This document shows positions 45,612-54,973 of a stretch of DNA of 64,000 nucleotides, in pieces. The notes under the pieces are model-generated. The model was not told the DNA's origin, did no database searches, and saw only the letters and a list, made by a program, of their open reading frames with translations. The stretch lies in contig CANMCX010000005.1 of assembly GCA_947496465.1 (NCBI GenBank), positions 124,001 to 188,000 on the forward strand, in the 5' to 3' direction. A program made the position numbers and the translations under genes. Source of the stretch: Marinifilum_A sediminis (GTDB lineage: Bacteria; Bacteroidota; Bacteroidia; Bacteroidales; Marinifilaceae). Position 1 is the first letter of the stretch, and every line of letters begins with the position of its first letter.

Positions 45612-46414
45612 GAAAGGTAACTGCAAATTACGTCTTTCCTTTAAGTTCAAAACCACTTAAAAATGGCATTATAGTTCTTGATAATGATAATCGTATTGTT
45701 GACTTAATTGATACCAAGGGACAGTTAAAAGAAATTCAGAATTTAGAATTTTACGGTGGAATTATAGTTCCCGGATTTGTAGATGCTTTTTGTATGTTAT
45801 CCTGGAGTATATTCACAATACATGACTTTTTAGATTGCATAGAAGATAATTTTGCTGAAAGTTTAAAACTTAAAACATCTAGTTTGCTTCCAGATACAAA
45901 TTCTGTTCAAAGAGGTATCAATCATTTAGAAGCATTTGGAACCAAAGGAGCAGCTGATTTTTATCCTACTGCTACTAATGAAAATTTAAAAGCAAAATCA
46001 AAAATTCAATTTAGGAATGTAGGCGTTGAAAACTTTAAATTTGATTTGAAAGCATCTTTGAATACTGTCGATGAAAAAGATCACTCGCCAGTTCTTATCA
46101 ATCAACACACAGTTAAATTCATCAAAAATATTGCTAAAAATAATAGTCGCTTCTGTATTGGTACCGGATCATTGCAAACGCACAAATTACTCTCTGTATT
46201 TGATGAGATGAAATACCTTCAAGAAAAATATCCTCAAATTGAATTTGAAGAACTATTAAAATGGGGAAGTTTAAATCCGGCAAAACATCTTCGTCTTGAT
46301 TCTGACTTAGGAAGTATTGAAATAGGGAAAAAGCCAGGTTTAAATTTATTAAGTGGTATTGATTTTAAGCTTCAACGCTTCACTCCAGATAGTTCATTAA
46401 AAATACTAATTTAA
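45608..46414 (+). CDS. Degenerate amidohydrolase-like protein lacking metal-binding His residues
   Basis: 268 residues with the outline of the amidohydrolase superfamily: a small N-terminal beta-domain ('KNGIIVLDNDNRIVDLID'), the 'YGGIIVPGFVDAFCML' entry to the barrel, and the C-terminal 'LKWGSLNPAKHLRLDSDLGSIEIGKKPGLNLL' signature. Active members read VDAHxH after PGF; here that is VDAFCM, so the metal-ligand pair is lost. At 268 residues it is also much shorter than the usual 380-450. Probably not an enzyme. Coupled to the DUF4296 gene. Confidence 0.75.
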   Translation: MRKVTANYVFPLSSKPLKNGIIVLDNDNRIVDLIDTKGQLKEIQNLEFYGGIIVPGFVDAFCMLSWSIFTIHDFLDCIEDNFAESLKLKTSSLLPDTNSVQRGINHLEAFGTKGAADFYPTATNENLKAKSKIQFRNVGVENFKFDLKASLNTVDEKDHSPVLINQHTVKFIKNIAKNNSRFCIGTGSLQTHKLLSVFDEMKYLQEKYPQIEFEELLKWGSLNPAKHLRLDSDLGSIEIGKKPGLNLLSGIDFKLQRFTPDSSLKILI

Positions 46415-46425
46415 ACCAATTTGGT

Positions 46426-47715
46426 TTATCCTCTATATTTTACAGCCAAATCTAATAACTCTGTTAGTTTTTCTTCTAAAGTACTGAAAGAGAAATACTT
46501 TCTACCAAGTTCGTAATTAAACTCTCCAATCTCGCGATTTAGTTTTTCGTTATGAAGAATCTCTTTCATTTCAGCCAAAGCCTGATCTGTAATCTCATTG
46601 TTTTCAAGCATAACTGTTCTAAACCCTTTACTACCAATATCTGGCCAATAAACAGGTTTATAATTATTTACAAAAATTGGGCACTTACCTAATACTGATT
46701 CGATAAAAGCATTCCCAAATCCCTCATAAGTACTAAAATAAGTACTTGCTTTAGCATGCGCATAAGCATCCGACAAAGAATACGCTTTACTTCCTTCAAT
46801 TTGTCTTCTATTGTTCTTTATAATGTGTGATGAAAACATTACCTGACCTTCCAATTTCAATTCGTGAATCAGGTCAATTAATTCATTGTAGTACATATTA
46901 CCCTCATCATCGGAATGATTTCCAGTAATGACCAATTTTGCTCTGGAATCATCCAACATATGTATCAGTCGAATTGCCGTTTCAATCCCTTTCCTTCGAA
47001 CAATACGTGTAACCTGTGCAAGAATATAATCTTCCTTTTGAAGTCCAATATTCCGTTTCAAATTGATATTGGTTTCATTAATTTCTCCAAAAGGCAAATC
47101 AAAATTCATAACGTTTGGAACAACAATTGAATTTCTATTAAATCGTTCTGTCAATGTATCTTTCCCATAAGTATTAATAACGGCATGAAATACATTCGGC
47201 AAGCGCAAAGGAAAATTTTCTTCTACAATTTTATTCACCTCTGGATAAAGTGATAAATATCTATCCCCTCGCTCCCAGTAAAAATCATGGTCATGAGTTA
47301 TAGTAGGAATTCCAAGAATAGAAATTGCCTTTTTAATTCCTAAACCCATTTCCAGATGAGCAGGTAAAGCAGAAGCATTCTCAGAAACCAAAACCTCAAT
47401 TTTATGCTCTCTTGCCCAATTTATAATCTTATCACCAATTAAATCAGCATAAAAATGGATATGCTCTAATAATTCCGATAGATTATTGTCTGGAAAATGA
47501 AAGGCTTTTTTTTGTCCCCAAAAACCTTCTGGAGAGAAAAATGACATTTCAGGAACCAAAGTTTCAAAATCAGGATCTAGTTTTCTCTCTTCAAATTGTC
47601 CCGATAAAGTAAACACTTCGTGTCCCATTTTTCGAAATACCTTAATCCATTTTTCTGTTTCCAATGCAACACCATCAACTCCACCAATGCGACCAATTAA
47701 TATTCCAATTCTCAT
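46426..47715 (-). CDS. GT4-family glycosyltransferase
   Basis: 429 residues of GT-B fold. The N-terminal half begins 'MRIGILIGRIGGVDGVALETEKW'. The C-terminal half has 'AQVTRIVRRKGIETAIRLIHML' and the GT4 'E-x7-E' donor motif in 'STYEGFGNAFIESVLG'. Donor and acceptor cannot be told from the sequence. It stands alone and converges with the amidohydrolase-like gene across 11 bp. Confidence 0.88.
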   Translation of the reverse strand: MRIGILIGRIGGVDGVALETEKWIKVFRKMGHEVFTLSGQFEERKLDPDFETLVPEMSFFSPEGFWGQKKAFHFPDNNLSELLEHIHFYADLIGDKIINWAREHKIEVLVSENASALPAHLEMGLGIKKAISILGIPTITHDHDFYWERGDRYLSLYPEVNKIVEENFPLRLPNVFHAVINTYGKDTLTERFNRNSIVVPNVMNFDLPFGEINETNINLKRNIGLQKEDYILAQVTRIVRRKGIETAIRLIHMLDDSRAKLVITGNHSDDEGNMYYNELIDLIHELKLEGQVMFSSHIIKNNRRQIEGSKAYSLSDAYAHAKASTYFSTYEGFGNAFIESVLGKCPIFVNNYKPVYWPDIGSKGFRTVMLENNEITDQALAEMKEILHNEKLNREIGEFNYELGRKYFSFSTLEEKLTELLDLAVKYRG

Positions 47716-47816
47716 GACATTTTCCTTTTAATTAACTTACCGTTTACGGTCTAAAGGATCATTTGTTTCCAGATTTTGAGTGTTTTTTACAGATGTGGTA
47801 ATATATTGTTTTTTTG

Positions 47817-47847
47817 TTTGCTTATTATAGGTAAAAGTATAACTTTA
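47817..47847 (+). promoter_or_regulatory. Promoter of the lipoprotein pair at 47.9-49.3 kb
   Basis: TTTG (47817-47820) is followed after exactly 19 bases by TAACTTTA (47840-47847). With the galK promoter this suggests TAACTTTA is a regular -7 variant in this genome. Confidence 0.6.
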
Positions 47848-47888
47848 AGTTTCTTACAAATCTATTCAAAAGAGAAAATCTATTTATT

Positions 47889-48785
47889 ATGTTTAAATAC
47901 TCATTCAGAATAATCTGTTTCATACTGATTTTTATTAATTCACTTTTAAGTTATGCTTGTCAAAATAGCAAACCTGCAAATGAAAGAGAGTCGGCTATAA
48001 ATACAGCTCAACCTCAAAAGTTTGGAACGGTTAAGAATCTTTTTTACAATGTTCCTAGTCCTATAGAAGTTACCGAAATAATGAAAAAAATGAAGCTGCC
48101 ATACCAGCCAGATTTAATGAATTCGGTAAATAATGCAGACAACTATTTATCACAAGCTGATATTGCAATTAATATAGGAATATACGGTGCCGATTTAAGT
48201 TATATCCGAATTTACGAACAATTTCAGGACGCAGCCCGATATCTTGCCGTAATAAAGAAATTTACTCGAGAATTGGGAATACCGGAAGAACAGGAAAAAT
48301 ACACTGCCCGCAGGGTAGAAGAAAATATTGAAAATCAGGATTCGTTGTTAAACATTATTTCTGAAACATTTACAAAATCTGATAGCTACTTAAAAGAAAA
48401 TCAACGGGGAGGAACAGCTGCTTTAATTGTATTTGGAGGTTGGATTGAAACCTTATATCTGGCAACAAATATTATCGATTTAAAAGATCCGCAAAAAGAA
48501 ATGATAGGCTTAATAGCCCAACAAAAACATTCAGTTAAAAATTTAATTGGACTATTAAGTCAATATCGTAACAATAAAAAAGTGAACGAAATTTTACCCG
48601 ATTTAAAACTACTAGATGCTAAATTCAGAGAAATTGAACAAGTTAAAAAAACACCTTCAAGTTTAAAATCGAAAAATGGTAAAACTATTATTCAAAATAA
48701 AGTAACACTAAGTGCTTCAAATAAAACCATACAGGAAATTACTGAAATCAATAACAGAATTAGAACCAAACTAACCGAACTGTAA
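47889..48785 (+). CDS. Hypothetical lipoprotein
   Basis: 298 residues with a signal peptide and probable lipobox (SYAC, Cys24). The mature part is mostly helical and charged, with 'YLSQADIAINIGIYGADLSYIRIYEQFQDAARYLAVIKKF' and 'GGWIETLYLATNII' as the most conserved-looking stretches. I do not recognise the family. It is followed after 25 bp by a second secreted protein, ending at a shared terminator. Confidence 0.75.
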   Translation: MFKYSFRIICFILIFINSLLSYACQNSKPANERESAINTAQPQKFGTVKNLFYNVPSPIEVTEIMKKMKLPYQPDLMNSVNNADNYLSQADIAINIGIYGADLSYIRIYEQFQDAARYLAVIKKFTRELGIPEEQEKYTARRVEENIENQDSLLNIISETFTKSDSYLKENQRGGTAALIVFGGWIETLYLATNIIDLKDPQKEMIGLIAQQKHSVKNLIGLLSQYRNNKKVNEILPDLKLLDAKFREIEQVKKTPSSLKSKNGKTIIQNKVTLSASNKTIQEITEINNRIRTKLTEL

Positions 48786-48810
48786 TTGTTGGATTCAAAA
48801 CTCACTACTT

Positions 48811-49266
48811 ATGAAGATAACTAAACTTACAATATTACTACTCTGTATATTTGCTTTACCTATCGGTTTGGTAGCGCAATGTAACGAGTACACCAAAAAG
48901 GAATGCATTCCGCAATTATCACCTTATACATTTAACGGGCAATTGAATAGTGCTGTTTTATCGCAAGGAGAAACTGCCGAATTACAGCTTACTTTTTACA
49001 AAGATCAAGAATATCGAATTCTAGTAAAGGGAGAGGATAATCTTGGAGATTTACAATTTCAACTGTTCGATACCGAATACAATTTACTCTACGACAATTC
49101 TGATGAAGATTACACAAACTTATGGGATTTTATGGTAGAAAGCACAGATGATTTTATCATTAGAGTATTGATTCCAGAAGATGAAACGAAAGTTGAACTT
49201 GAGAGTGGGTGCGTTTCCATACTCATTGGTTTTAGAGCATTTGGTTCGAGAACAATTTTCAAATAA
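48811..49266 (+). CDS. Hypothetical secreted protein
   Basis: 151 residues with a signal peptide (to about 22, LVAQ) and four Cys in the mature part. The beta-rich body ('AELQLTFYKDQEYRILVKGEDNLGDLQFQLFD') looks like a small jelly-roll or lectin-like periplasmic domain. Family not recognised. Confidence 0.75.
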   Translation: MKITKLTILLLCIFALPIGLVAQCNEYTKKECIPQLSPYTFNGQLNSAVLSQGETAELQLTFYKDQEYRILVKGEDNLGDLQFQLFDTEYNLLYDNSDEDYTNLWDFMVESTDDFIIRVLIPEDETKVELESGCVSILIGFRAFGSRTIFK

Positions 49267-49279
49267 AAGGAATTTAAAC

Positions 49280-49313
49280 GAAAAAAGGCTGTCATAAGTG
49301 ACAGCCTTTTTTT
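49280..49313. terminator. Bidirectional terminator
   Basis: Perfect 11-bp stem AAAGGCTGTCA/TGACAGCCTTT with a 4-base loop, an A tract on the left and T7 on the right, between converging genes. Confidence 0.9.
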
Positions 49314-49331
49314 CAATATATCGAGTATAAT

Positions 49332-50207
49332 TTATTTCAATAAGAATTTTGAACTACCAATGTGATTACCTTCTGCAAATATATCCACCTTGTATTCACC
49401 GGAAATTAAACTTCCATCGTTATCCCAAAAAATAGCAACTTCCAAAGCATCCCCTTCAAAATCGATATCACGCTTTGCAGAGTACACCAATTTAGTATTT
49501 TCGAAATCGAACAATAGATTTTGTGGATTACCTAAAACAACCTCATCAGGACGAGTTAAACGAACAAAAATTTCCTTAACACCTGTTGGTGCAGTAATGT
49601 TCTTTTGAATGGTAAAACTAGATTTAAGCTTTACTGTTTTAGATATTTTCTTTACAGTTCTGCCTTTTTTATTAATTGGTTCACAAGTAAGATTTACTAC
49701 ATCAAGAGCTGATGCTTTACTGATTACCTCTTTCATATTTTCGGAGGTCTCCTGCAATTTTTCATTTCGTTCTTTTACCCAGTTTATCTGCTTCTTTACT
49801 TTTAAATTTTCAGCAGTAAGCAACTGGTTTCTTGTATTCAATGAATCAATCTGAACAATATAATCTCTCAACACTCCTTTTAGCGTTCCCAATTCACGCT
49901 TGTATTTATTAATTTCAGCATAAGAATTATTGCGAAACACTCTCATTCTATCCAAAAGCTCGGTAATTTTTTCCTGTTCCATTTTCAATTGAACATTCAA
50001 AGTATCATTGCTTGTTTGCAAAGAATCATAGTCCTGAGAAAGTAATTTCAACTCATTCTCTAAACCTAGTTTTTCGGTGGTTATTTCAGCAACATATTTT
50101 TTGTTTTCTCTATATTCCATAAAGTACATTCCTGCAACAACTAGCAATACAGCTCCCAATCCAACTAGTACTCCTTTATAAACTTTATCCTTCTTCTCGT
50201 TTTCCAT
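49332..50207 (-). CDS. Membrane-anchored coiled-coil protein
   Basis: About 291 residues: short cytoplasmic start, one membrane helix ('GVLVGLGAVLLVVAGMYFM', about 12-30), a long coiled coil (about 35-160) and a C-terminal beta-rich domain ('SFTIQKNITAPTGVKEIFVRLTRPD'). I use the ATG at 50207, eight codons inside the longest frame. Such proteins are sometimes labelled chromosome-partitioning proteins on coiled-coil similarity alone; I see no support for that. Function unknown. Confidence 0.75.
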   Translation of the reverse strand: MENEKKDKVYKGVLVGLGAVLLVVAGMYFMEYRENKKYVAEITTEKLGLENELKLLSQDYDSLQTSNDTLNVQLKMEQEKITELLDRMRVFRNNSYAEINKYKRELGTLKGVLRDYIVQIDSLNTRNQLLTAENLKVKKQINWVKERNEKLQETSENMKEVISKASALDVVNLTCEPINKKGRTVKKISKTVKLKSSFTIQKNITAPTGVKEIFVRLTRPDEVVLGNPQNLLFDFENTKLVYSAKRDIDFEGDALEVAIFWDNDGSLISGEYKVDIFAEGNHIGSSKFLLK

Positions 50208-50406
50208 GATAACTTTGGTAATTCGGTCCAACTTTTAATGATTCGTGCAAATTTACTTATCTTTTTTAAAATAAGATTCTTTGAAGCTAATTTGTTTAGC
50301 ATACAGTAACTAAGCATTACAATTCCTTTAATTTTTGTCTACTTAATGATACTTTAACTAATATGTTTAAAGGTTTCAATTCGTATGCCAAATCGAATAC
50401 AAGTAT

Positions 50407-50446
50407 AAAAAAACGAGATTACTTCAATAAAAGAAGCAATCTCGTT
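50407..50446 (-). terminator. Terminator of the TonB-dependent receptor gene
   Basis: On the minus strand AACGAGATTGCTTC pairs with GAAGTAATCTCGTT (one mismatch) and is followed by a U7 run. Confidence 0.8.
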
Positions 50447-50492
50447 AAAACTAACCCAAAGTTTTTATTCTATATTTTGTGGAAAATTTCTA

Positions 50493-52955
50493 CTAAAAGT
50501 TGCCAATTTTCACACCTAAGTAAATTGTACGAGGATTTAGTGGTCCGTAAATGTATCCAGCATCTCTGCTTGGACCTCTATCGAAGTCATCCTGGAAAGC
50601 ATTGAAGATGTTCTTTACACCAAAATCAAATTGCAATTTAACTTCTCTTCCCAAATCGAAATGATAAGCAAAATTTACTCCTAAATCCATGAAATCATCC
50701 GTTTTAACAAGACTTTCCATTTCAATTTCTTTACCATACTTATCATCTCCTCCTGCCAAGTGAAGCACTGCCATAGGACCTGTGTAGGTTCCCGAAAGAG
50801 TAGTTGTAAATTCGTGTAATGGTTTCCAGTTTAAGGCGAAATATCCGTAACGTTCAGGAGTTCTCAGAATTTTATCTGTAAAACTATTCTCAATATTACC
50901 ATCTTCACCTACATCATCACCTACATCATATTTACTAGATTGAAGAGTCATTCCCATTTGAAAATCCCATTTGTAAGATGGAGCCAACTTAAATTCCATA
51001 TTAATTCCTTTTACCTTTGCATCAGGACCATTTTCGCGAACAGCAACTAACTCTGTAGGATTGTTTTCGCTAGTTTGATAATCGTTTTTAAATGGATCTA
51101 TTAATTGAGTATAAAACCCTTCCGCAAGAAAATAAGTTTGAACCTTACCAAATGATTTTGTGTAATCCCATGATAATGTATAACTATTCGAAGTTTCTTC
51201 TTTTAGATTATCTGCCAATTTGTGGGTAATTCTTCTAGCCTGTGAAGCTTCGATATGCAAGTCTTCATCGAAAATTTGAGGAGCACGGAAACCTCTTGCG
51301 TAGCTCATTCTTAATTGAGCAGCTTTTGACATATTAAACAACACATTAGCACGAGGACTAAAAACAGAATTTGAATAATCCGATCCATCAGCGGAATTCT
51401 TTATTTTGTATGAGTCCATACGAACTCCCAATAAAAATTTTACCGATCCTAAATCCCATTTACTTTGGGCAAAAGCACCAATTGTATTCGAAGTTTGATC
51501 TGCAATAACAGTGGTTGCAATATTTTCGTTTTTATATGGATCAAAATATCCCAATTTGTCATCCTTCAGACTGTTGTATACATTTTCAACACCTAAAGTA
51601 ATATCTGCTGGAGCAAAAATTAAATTTTCTGATTTTGTGAAAAGCTGTGCTCCTGTCGAAATTGCAATATCATCAGTTTGTCCATAAGCACTATAATCAG
51701 GTCTAGCAGGATTATAAATTACAGTATTTCCTTCTTCATCTTTTCCTTCGGTAATTTTAGCACCGTAATAACTTTTACGGTCGATAACCTGACCTGAAGC
51801 ATAAACTGATAATCTATTTGTTCTTTCCGTATTTAAATACTGATCAAAGGTTAATCCTCCAGAGTTAATTTTATGACTTACTTCTTCGGCTACATTTGCT
51901 TCGTGAGCTTTTAAATCCAAATTGTCACCACCTCGTCGATACTCGTCTACTACATGATATTCAATGGTTAATTTACTTAAATCCGTAAATCGATGATATG
52001 CTCTTAAACCAGCACTTAAATTCTCGATTTTCACCAAATCAGAATATCCATCATCATTAGCATCCCAATCGCCACGGTTTCGGCTCATACCAAAAATAAA
52101 GATTCCACTTTTGTGATCTTCAGAAACAACAGATGCATTAAAATCAGCAGTAACATCATTTGCAACACTTCCTGCATCATCAGCACCAACTCCAATTGCA
52201 CCATATTTAACTCCTGCCTTAAATGAATTGCTAATAGGATCTTTAGTGATAATATTAATAGTCCCAGCAATTGCATTTCCACCAAAAAGAGCCGATCCAC
52301 CACCGCGAACAACTTCTACACGTTGGATCATATTGGCAGGAATATGTTCCAATCCATATACTCCAGCCAAACCACTAAAAATTGCACGGCTATTTACCAA
52401 TATTTGAGTATAAGGTCCTTCCAAACCATTCATTCTAACCTGAGAGAAACCACAATTGTTACAGTCGTTCTCAACACGCAAACCTGGCGAAAAAACCAAA
52501 CCGTCAGCCAATGTTGCAGCTGATGTTTGCTCCAATAATTTTGTTGAGATAGAATTTACTACTACTGGAGCATCCTTTCTTTGAATGTTATTTCTATCAG
52601 CCGTAACCACAACCTGATCCAATCCAATAAAATCTTCAGTTATTTTAAATTCAAGAGAAGCGTGTTTCCCCCCTTTTAAGTCACATTCTTTCGTTACTAA
52701 TTTGTAACCCACACATGTAGCAATTACATGATAATGCCCCATCGGAACATTTTCAATTACGAATTCTCCTTCGAAATTGGTTACGGCTCCCATTGCTGAA
52801 CCTTCTAAAGCAACACTTGCATAAGGAACTGGTTCATTACTGTTAACGTCTATTACTTTACCTTTAATACTTGCGGTAAGATTTTCTGCCACAGCAGAAT
52901 TAGTGATACTAACCAACATAAACATGCTGATGATCAGATGAGTTAAAATTCTCAT
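50493..52955 (-). CDS. TonB-dependent outer membrane receptor (BtuB/CirA-like) with N-terminal Ig-like domain
   Basis: 820 residues: signal peptide (to about 23), carboxypeptidase-regulatory-like domain (about 28-110), plug (about 120-235, 'LVFSPGLRVENDCNNCGFSQVRMNGLEGPYTQILVN' and 'VEVVRGGGSALFGGNAIAGTINIITK') and a 22-strand barrel ending '...TIYLGVKIGNF'. Not a SusC type: it lacks a SusD partner. The DCNNCG pair and the His-rich small protein encoded just upstream suggest a metal or metal-complex ligand (inference). Confidence 0.92.
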   Translation of the reverse strand: MRILTHLIISMFMLVSITNSAVAENLTASIKGKVIDVNSNEPVPYASVALEGSAMGAVTNFEGEFVIENVPMGHYHVIATCVGYKLVTKECDLKGGKHASLEFKITEDFIGLDQVVVTADRNNIQRKDAPVVVNSISTKLLEQTSAATLADGLVFSPGLRVENDCNNCGFSQVRMNGLEGPYTQILVNSRAIFSGLAGVYGLEHIPANMIQRVEVVRGGGSALFGGNAIAGTINIITKDPISNSFKAGVKYGAIGVGADDAGSVANDVTADFNASVVSEDHKSGIFIFGMSRNRGDWDANDDGYSDLVKIENLSAGLRAYHRFTDLSKLTIEYHVVDEYRRGGDNLDLKAHEANVAEEVSHKINSGGLTFDQYLNTERTNRLSVYASGQVIDRKSYYGAKITEGKDEEGNTVIYNPARPDYSAYGQTDDIAISTGAQLFTKSENLIFAPADITLGVENVYNSLKDDKLGYFDPYKNENIATTVIADQTSNTIGAFAQSKWDLGSVKFLLGVRMDSYKIKNSADGSDYSNSVFSPRANVLFNMSKAAQLRMSYARGFRAPQIFDEDLHIEASQARRITHKLADNLKEETSNSYTLSWDYTKSFGKVQTYFLAEGFYTQLIDPFKNDYQTSENNPTELVAVRENGPDAKVKGINMEFKLAPSYKWDFQMGMTLQSSKYDVGDDVGEDGNIENSFTDKILRTPERYGYFALNWKPLHEFTTTLSGTYTGPMAVLHLAGGDDKYGKEIEMESLVKTDDFMDLGVNFAYHFDLGREVKLQFDFGVKNIFNAFQDDFDRGPSRDAGYIYGPLNPRTIYLGVKIGNF

Positions 52956-53014
52956 TACTTAAGATTTAGTATTTGATATTAGTGTTTGATTAAAAAGAAA
53001 AACACACCATCAAC

Positions 53015-53036
53015 AACTAGACATAATATTCTAGTT
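53015..53036. promoter_or_regulatory. Palindrome in the receptor gene leader
   Basis: AACTAGA and TCTAGTT form a 7-bp inverted repeat with an 8-base AT centre, between the His-rich gene and the receptor gene, about 60 bp ahead of the receptor ATG. It could be a metalloregulator site or a hairpin; the sequence does not decide. Confidence 0.35.
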
Positions 53037-53096
53037 AGATGCATTTGTGTTATTGCCAGACATTAGCTCATAGCAATACCAATAAATAATTTAAAA

Positions 53097-53462
53097 CTAA
53101 GCCAATACCGGAGGTGCCCGGTTAGGTATAAGGTAATCGAGGTAACTAACCTTAATCTGATAAGTGTATTGTTGTAAAAGTTGTTTAGCTTCTTTGATTA
53201 TAGCATTTATGAAGAAAACAACACTTAATACAAATAAAAAACTGGTCAGCTGATTAATCGAAAAACATTCCTGAGAAGAGTGAGAGTGACTGTTTGTTCC
53301 CTGAGAGCTCCCTGCTTTATGGAAAGGGTGAGCATGAACAATCATTTTACCATCCACTGATTTATGAACGTGCCAATTGAACACAGCATTTCCGGCCAGT
53401 AATAACATGGCTGGAAGCAATATGCTTACAATAGCTATTTTATATTTCAAAAATTTGTTCAT
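53097..53462 (-). CDS. Small His-rich membrane/periplasmic protein, receptor partner
   Basis: About 121 residues: an N-terminal hydrophobic segment (about 8-26), then a His/Cys cluster (HVHKS, HAHPFHK, NSHSHSSQEC), a second membrane segment (about 70-88) and a C-terminal 'RAPPVLA'. I recognise the layout from small proteins beside TonB-dependent receptors in Bacteroidota, but no named function. The His cluster would face the periplasm and bind metal. Start set at the ATG at 53462, because the -7 box at 53495-53502 lies downstream of the longer frame's start. Confidence 0.7.
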   Translation of the reverse strand: MNKFLKYKIAIVSILLPAMLLLAGNAVFNWHVHKSVDGKMIVHAHPFHKAGSSQGTNSHSHSSQECFSINQLTSFLFVLSVVFFINAIIKEAKQLLQQYTYQIKVSYLDYLIPNRAPPVLA

Positions 53463-53494
53463 AGTGTCAAGCACTCTTGGAATTAATTTCGAAA

Positions 53495-53502
53495 CAAAAA
53501 TA
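53495..53502 (-). promoter_or_regulatory. -7 box of the His-rich protein/receptor unit
   Basis: TATTTTTG on the minus strand matches TAnnTTTG and gives a leader of about 27 bases to the ATG at 53462. Confidence 0.45.
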
Positions 53503-53573
53503 GATACAGATAAGAGGGTAAACAATACCTAATTGTTGGTATAATTATATTTGAATATGTTATATAGCATATA

Positions 53574-54896
53574 TTATAGTATCATTTTGGCAAAATAGTC
53601 ATCCACCATTTGAAAATCGGCAATTAAGTCAAAATCAGAACCTTTACCATTAGGACAAATTCGAGTCAAGTAATCCTTCGAGTCACAAATCATTTCATTG
53701 TGGATTAAATACCACAACTGAACAGTTTGCCATAATTCAGCACCAGGACCAAGCTCTCCATGTAGATCATAAGCCTTCTCTGTTAAATCATCAGTAGCTG
53801 AACCATAACGATAAAATAAGTTTTTAAATGCAATTGGATTGATCCCGGTTTGCTTTGCTTCATCAAAACGAAAATCAGCAAATTCTATTAATTCCTGAAT
53901 CTCTATTCTACTCTCAAAATTAGTATCAACTACTGGTAAATGTTTCACGCGGTCAATAAAGTTTGCTGAGCTTACATCCATGTATTTCTTGGCAAATTTC
54001 TCAACGTCCAACAACTCTCCCTTTAAGGTATTTGTTTGAGCTAATTCAACTATTTCCTTAGACAATATATCATTCAAGGAATATTTATTGTCCCAATCTA
54101 AAATAGAATTCAATTCATCAAGAATCAATTGCAATTTCACATCATTATCTACAATATTTTCACAAACCAATAGAAAGTGATCCTGGTATCGCACCAAGCG
54201 AACCAATTCATTATTTACACTAAACTTTAAACTTCTTTTAAGAAACAAGCCTTTCTTATCAAGTTTTAAATGAAGCTCTTTATTATTATTAACCTGTTGA
54301 TTTGTCTCATAATTCAACAAATGCTTAAAATCGATAGAGTATTGCAAATTGTTGACGTAAGTTTTATCGCTAACTGTAAGGCTATTATTGGAAGTAGTAA
54401 TAATATCTGTATGAATGTGATTTAAGATAGTAGCACCGGCTTTTACAGCACTCTTAATAAGTGTAATCAATAGCCTATTACTACTGATTTTAAATTCTTT
54501 CTCTAAAAAAACATTACAAGTTTCATCTATGTTTAGAATGTTCTCATACTTCGCAATATCTTTTCTTTTTATGGCTCCTTTTAATAATCCGCTAATGCGA
54601 GATTTATTGGCTTCAATACTTAAATATTCATCAGGTAAGATTAAATGTGGAATTCTATTTCTTAAAGCTTGAATTGATTTTTCATCCACATCTTTCACAT
54701 TTACAATTGGATGCAGTTTAGATGTAAAATCCTTAGGCGCAAAAATTGCACAGGAAAATCCCATTCGAACCGCAAGCAGAGCAAAGAGAGCTTCCTTAAT
54801 ATCCAAGTCTAAAAACACAAAATCGAACTCGGATTGAGTGCTTAATTCTAAAAATTTCTTTCTGTTTGTAAGGGAAAATGCTGCGGAATCAACCAT
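53574..54896 (-). CDS. Degenerate glycerol-3-phosphate dehydrogenase (GlpD)-like protein
   Basis: 440 residues. The C-terminal part resembles the GlpD cap domain: 'EIQELIEFADFRFDEAKQTGINPIAFKNLFYRYGSATDDLTEKAYDL' followed by 'LWYLIHNEMICDSKDYLTRI'. The N-terminal part keeps the order of a FAD-binding fold ('FDFVFLDLDIKEALFALLAVRMGFSCAIFAPKDF'). The GxGxxG dinucleotide loop, however, reads LDLDIKEA, and the SRS/HGG substrate segment is gone. It is unlikely to bind FAD in the normal way. A divergent or regulatory relative is possible; the GlpD link is moderate. Confidence 0.55.
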   Translation of the reverse strand: MVDSAAFSLTNRKKFLELSTQSEFDFVFLDLDIKEALFALLAVRMGFSCAIFAPKDFTSKLHPIVNVKDVDEKSIQALRNRIPHLILPDEYLSIEANKSRISGLLKGAIKRKDIAKYENILNIDETCNVFLEKEFKISSNRLLITLIKSAVKAGATILNHIHTDIITTSNNSLTVSDKTYVNNLQYSIDFKHLLNYETNQQVNNNKELHLKLDKKGLFLKRSLKFSVNNELVRLVRYQDHFLLVCENIVDNDVKLQLILDELNSILDWDNKYSLNDILSKEIVELAQTNTLKGELLDVEKFAKKYMDVSSANFIDRVKHLPVVDTNFESRIEIQELIEFADFRFDEAKQTGINPIAFKNLFYRYGSATDDLTEKAYDLHGELGPGAELWQTVQLWYLIHNEMICDSKDYLTRICPNGKGSDFDLIADFQMVDDYFAKMIL

Positions 54897-54933
54897 TTTA
54901 CTTTTATTAACTTATTTTTGTATTGAATCTTTG

Positions 54934-54941
54934 TAATTTTG
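54934..54941 (+). promoter_or_regulatory. -7 box of the Ig-like lipoprotein gene
   Basis: TAATTTTG, an exact consensus match, 32 bases before the TTG start at 54974. Confidence 0.45.
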
Positions 54942-54973
54942 TTGCCTAATATCAATTATCAAAACCAATCAAT

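Noticed and set aside
49332..50207. Chromosome-partitioning protein
   Set aside because: Only generic coiled-coil similarity supports such a label; there is no ATPase or ParB-like motif.
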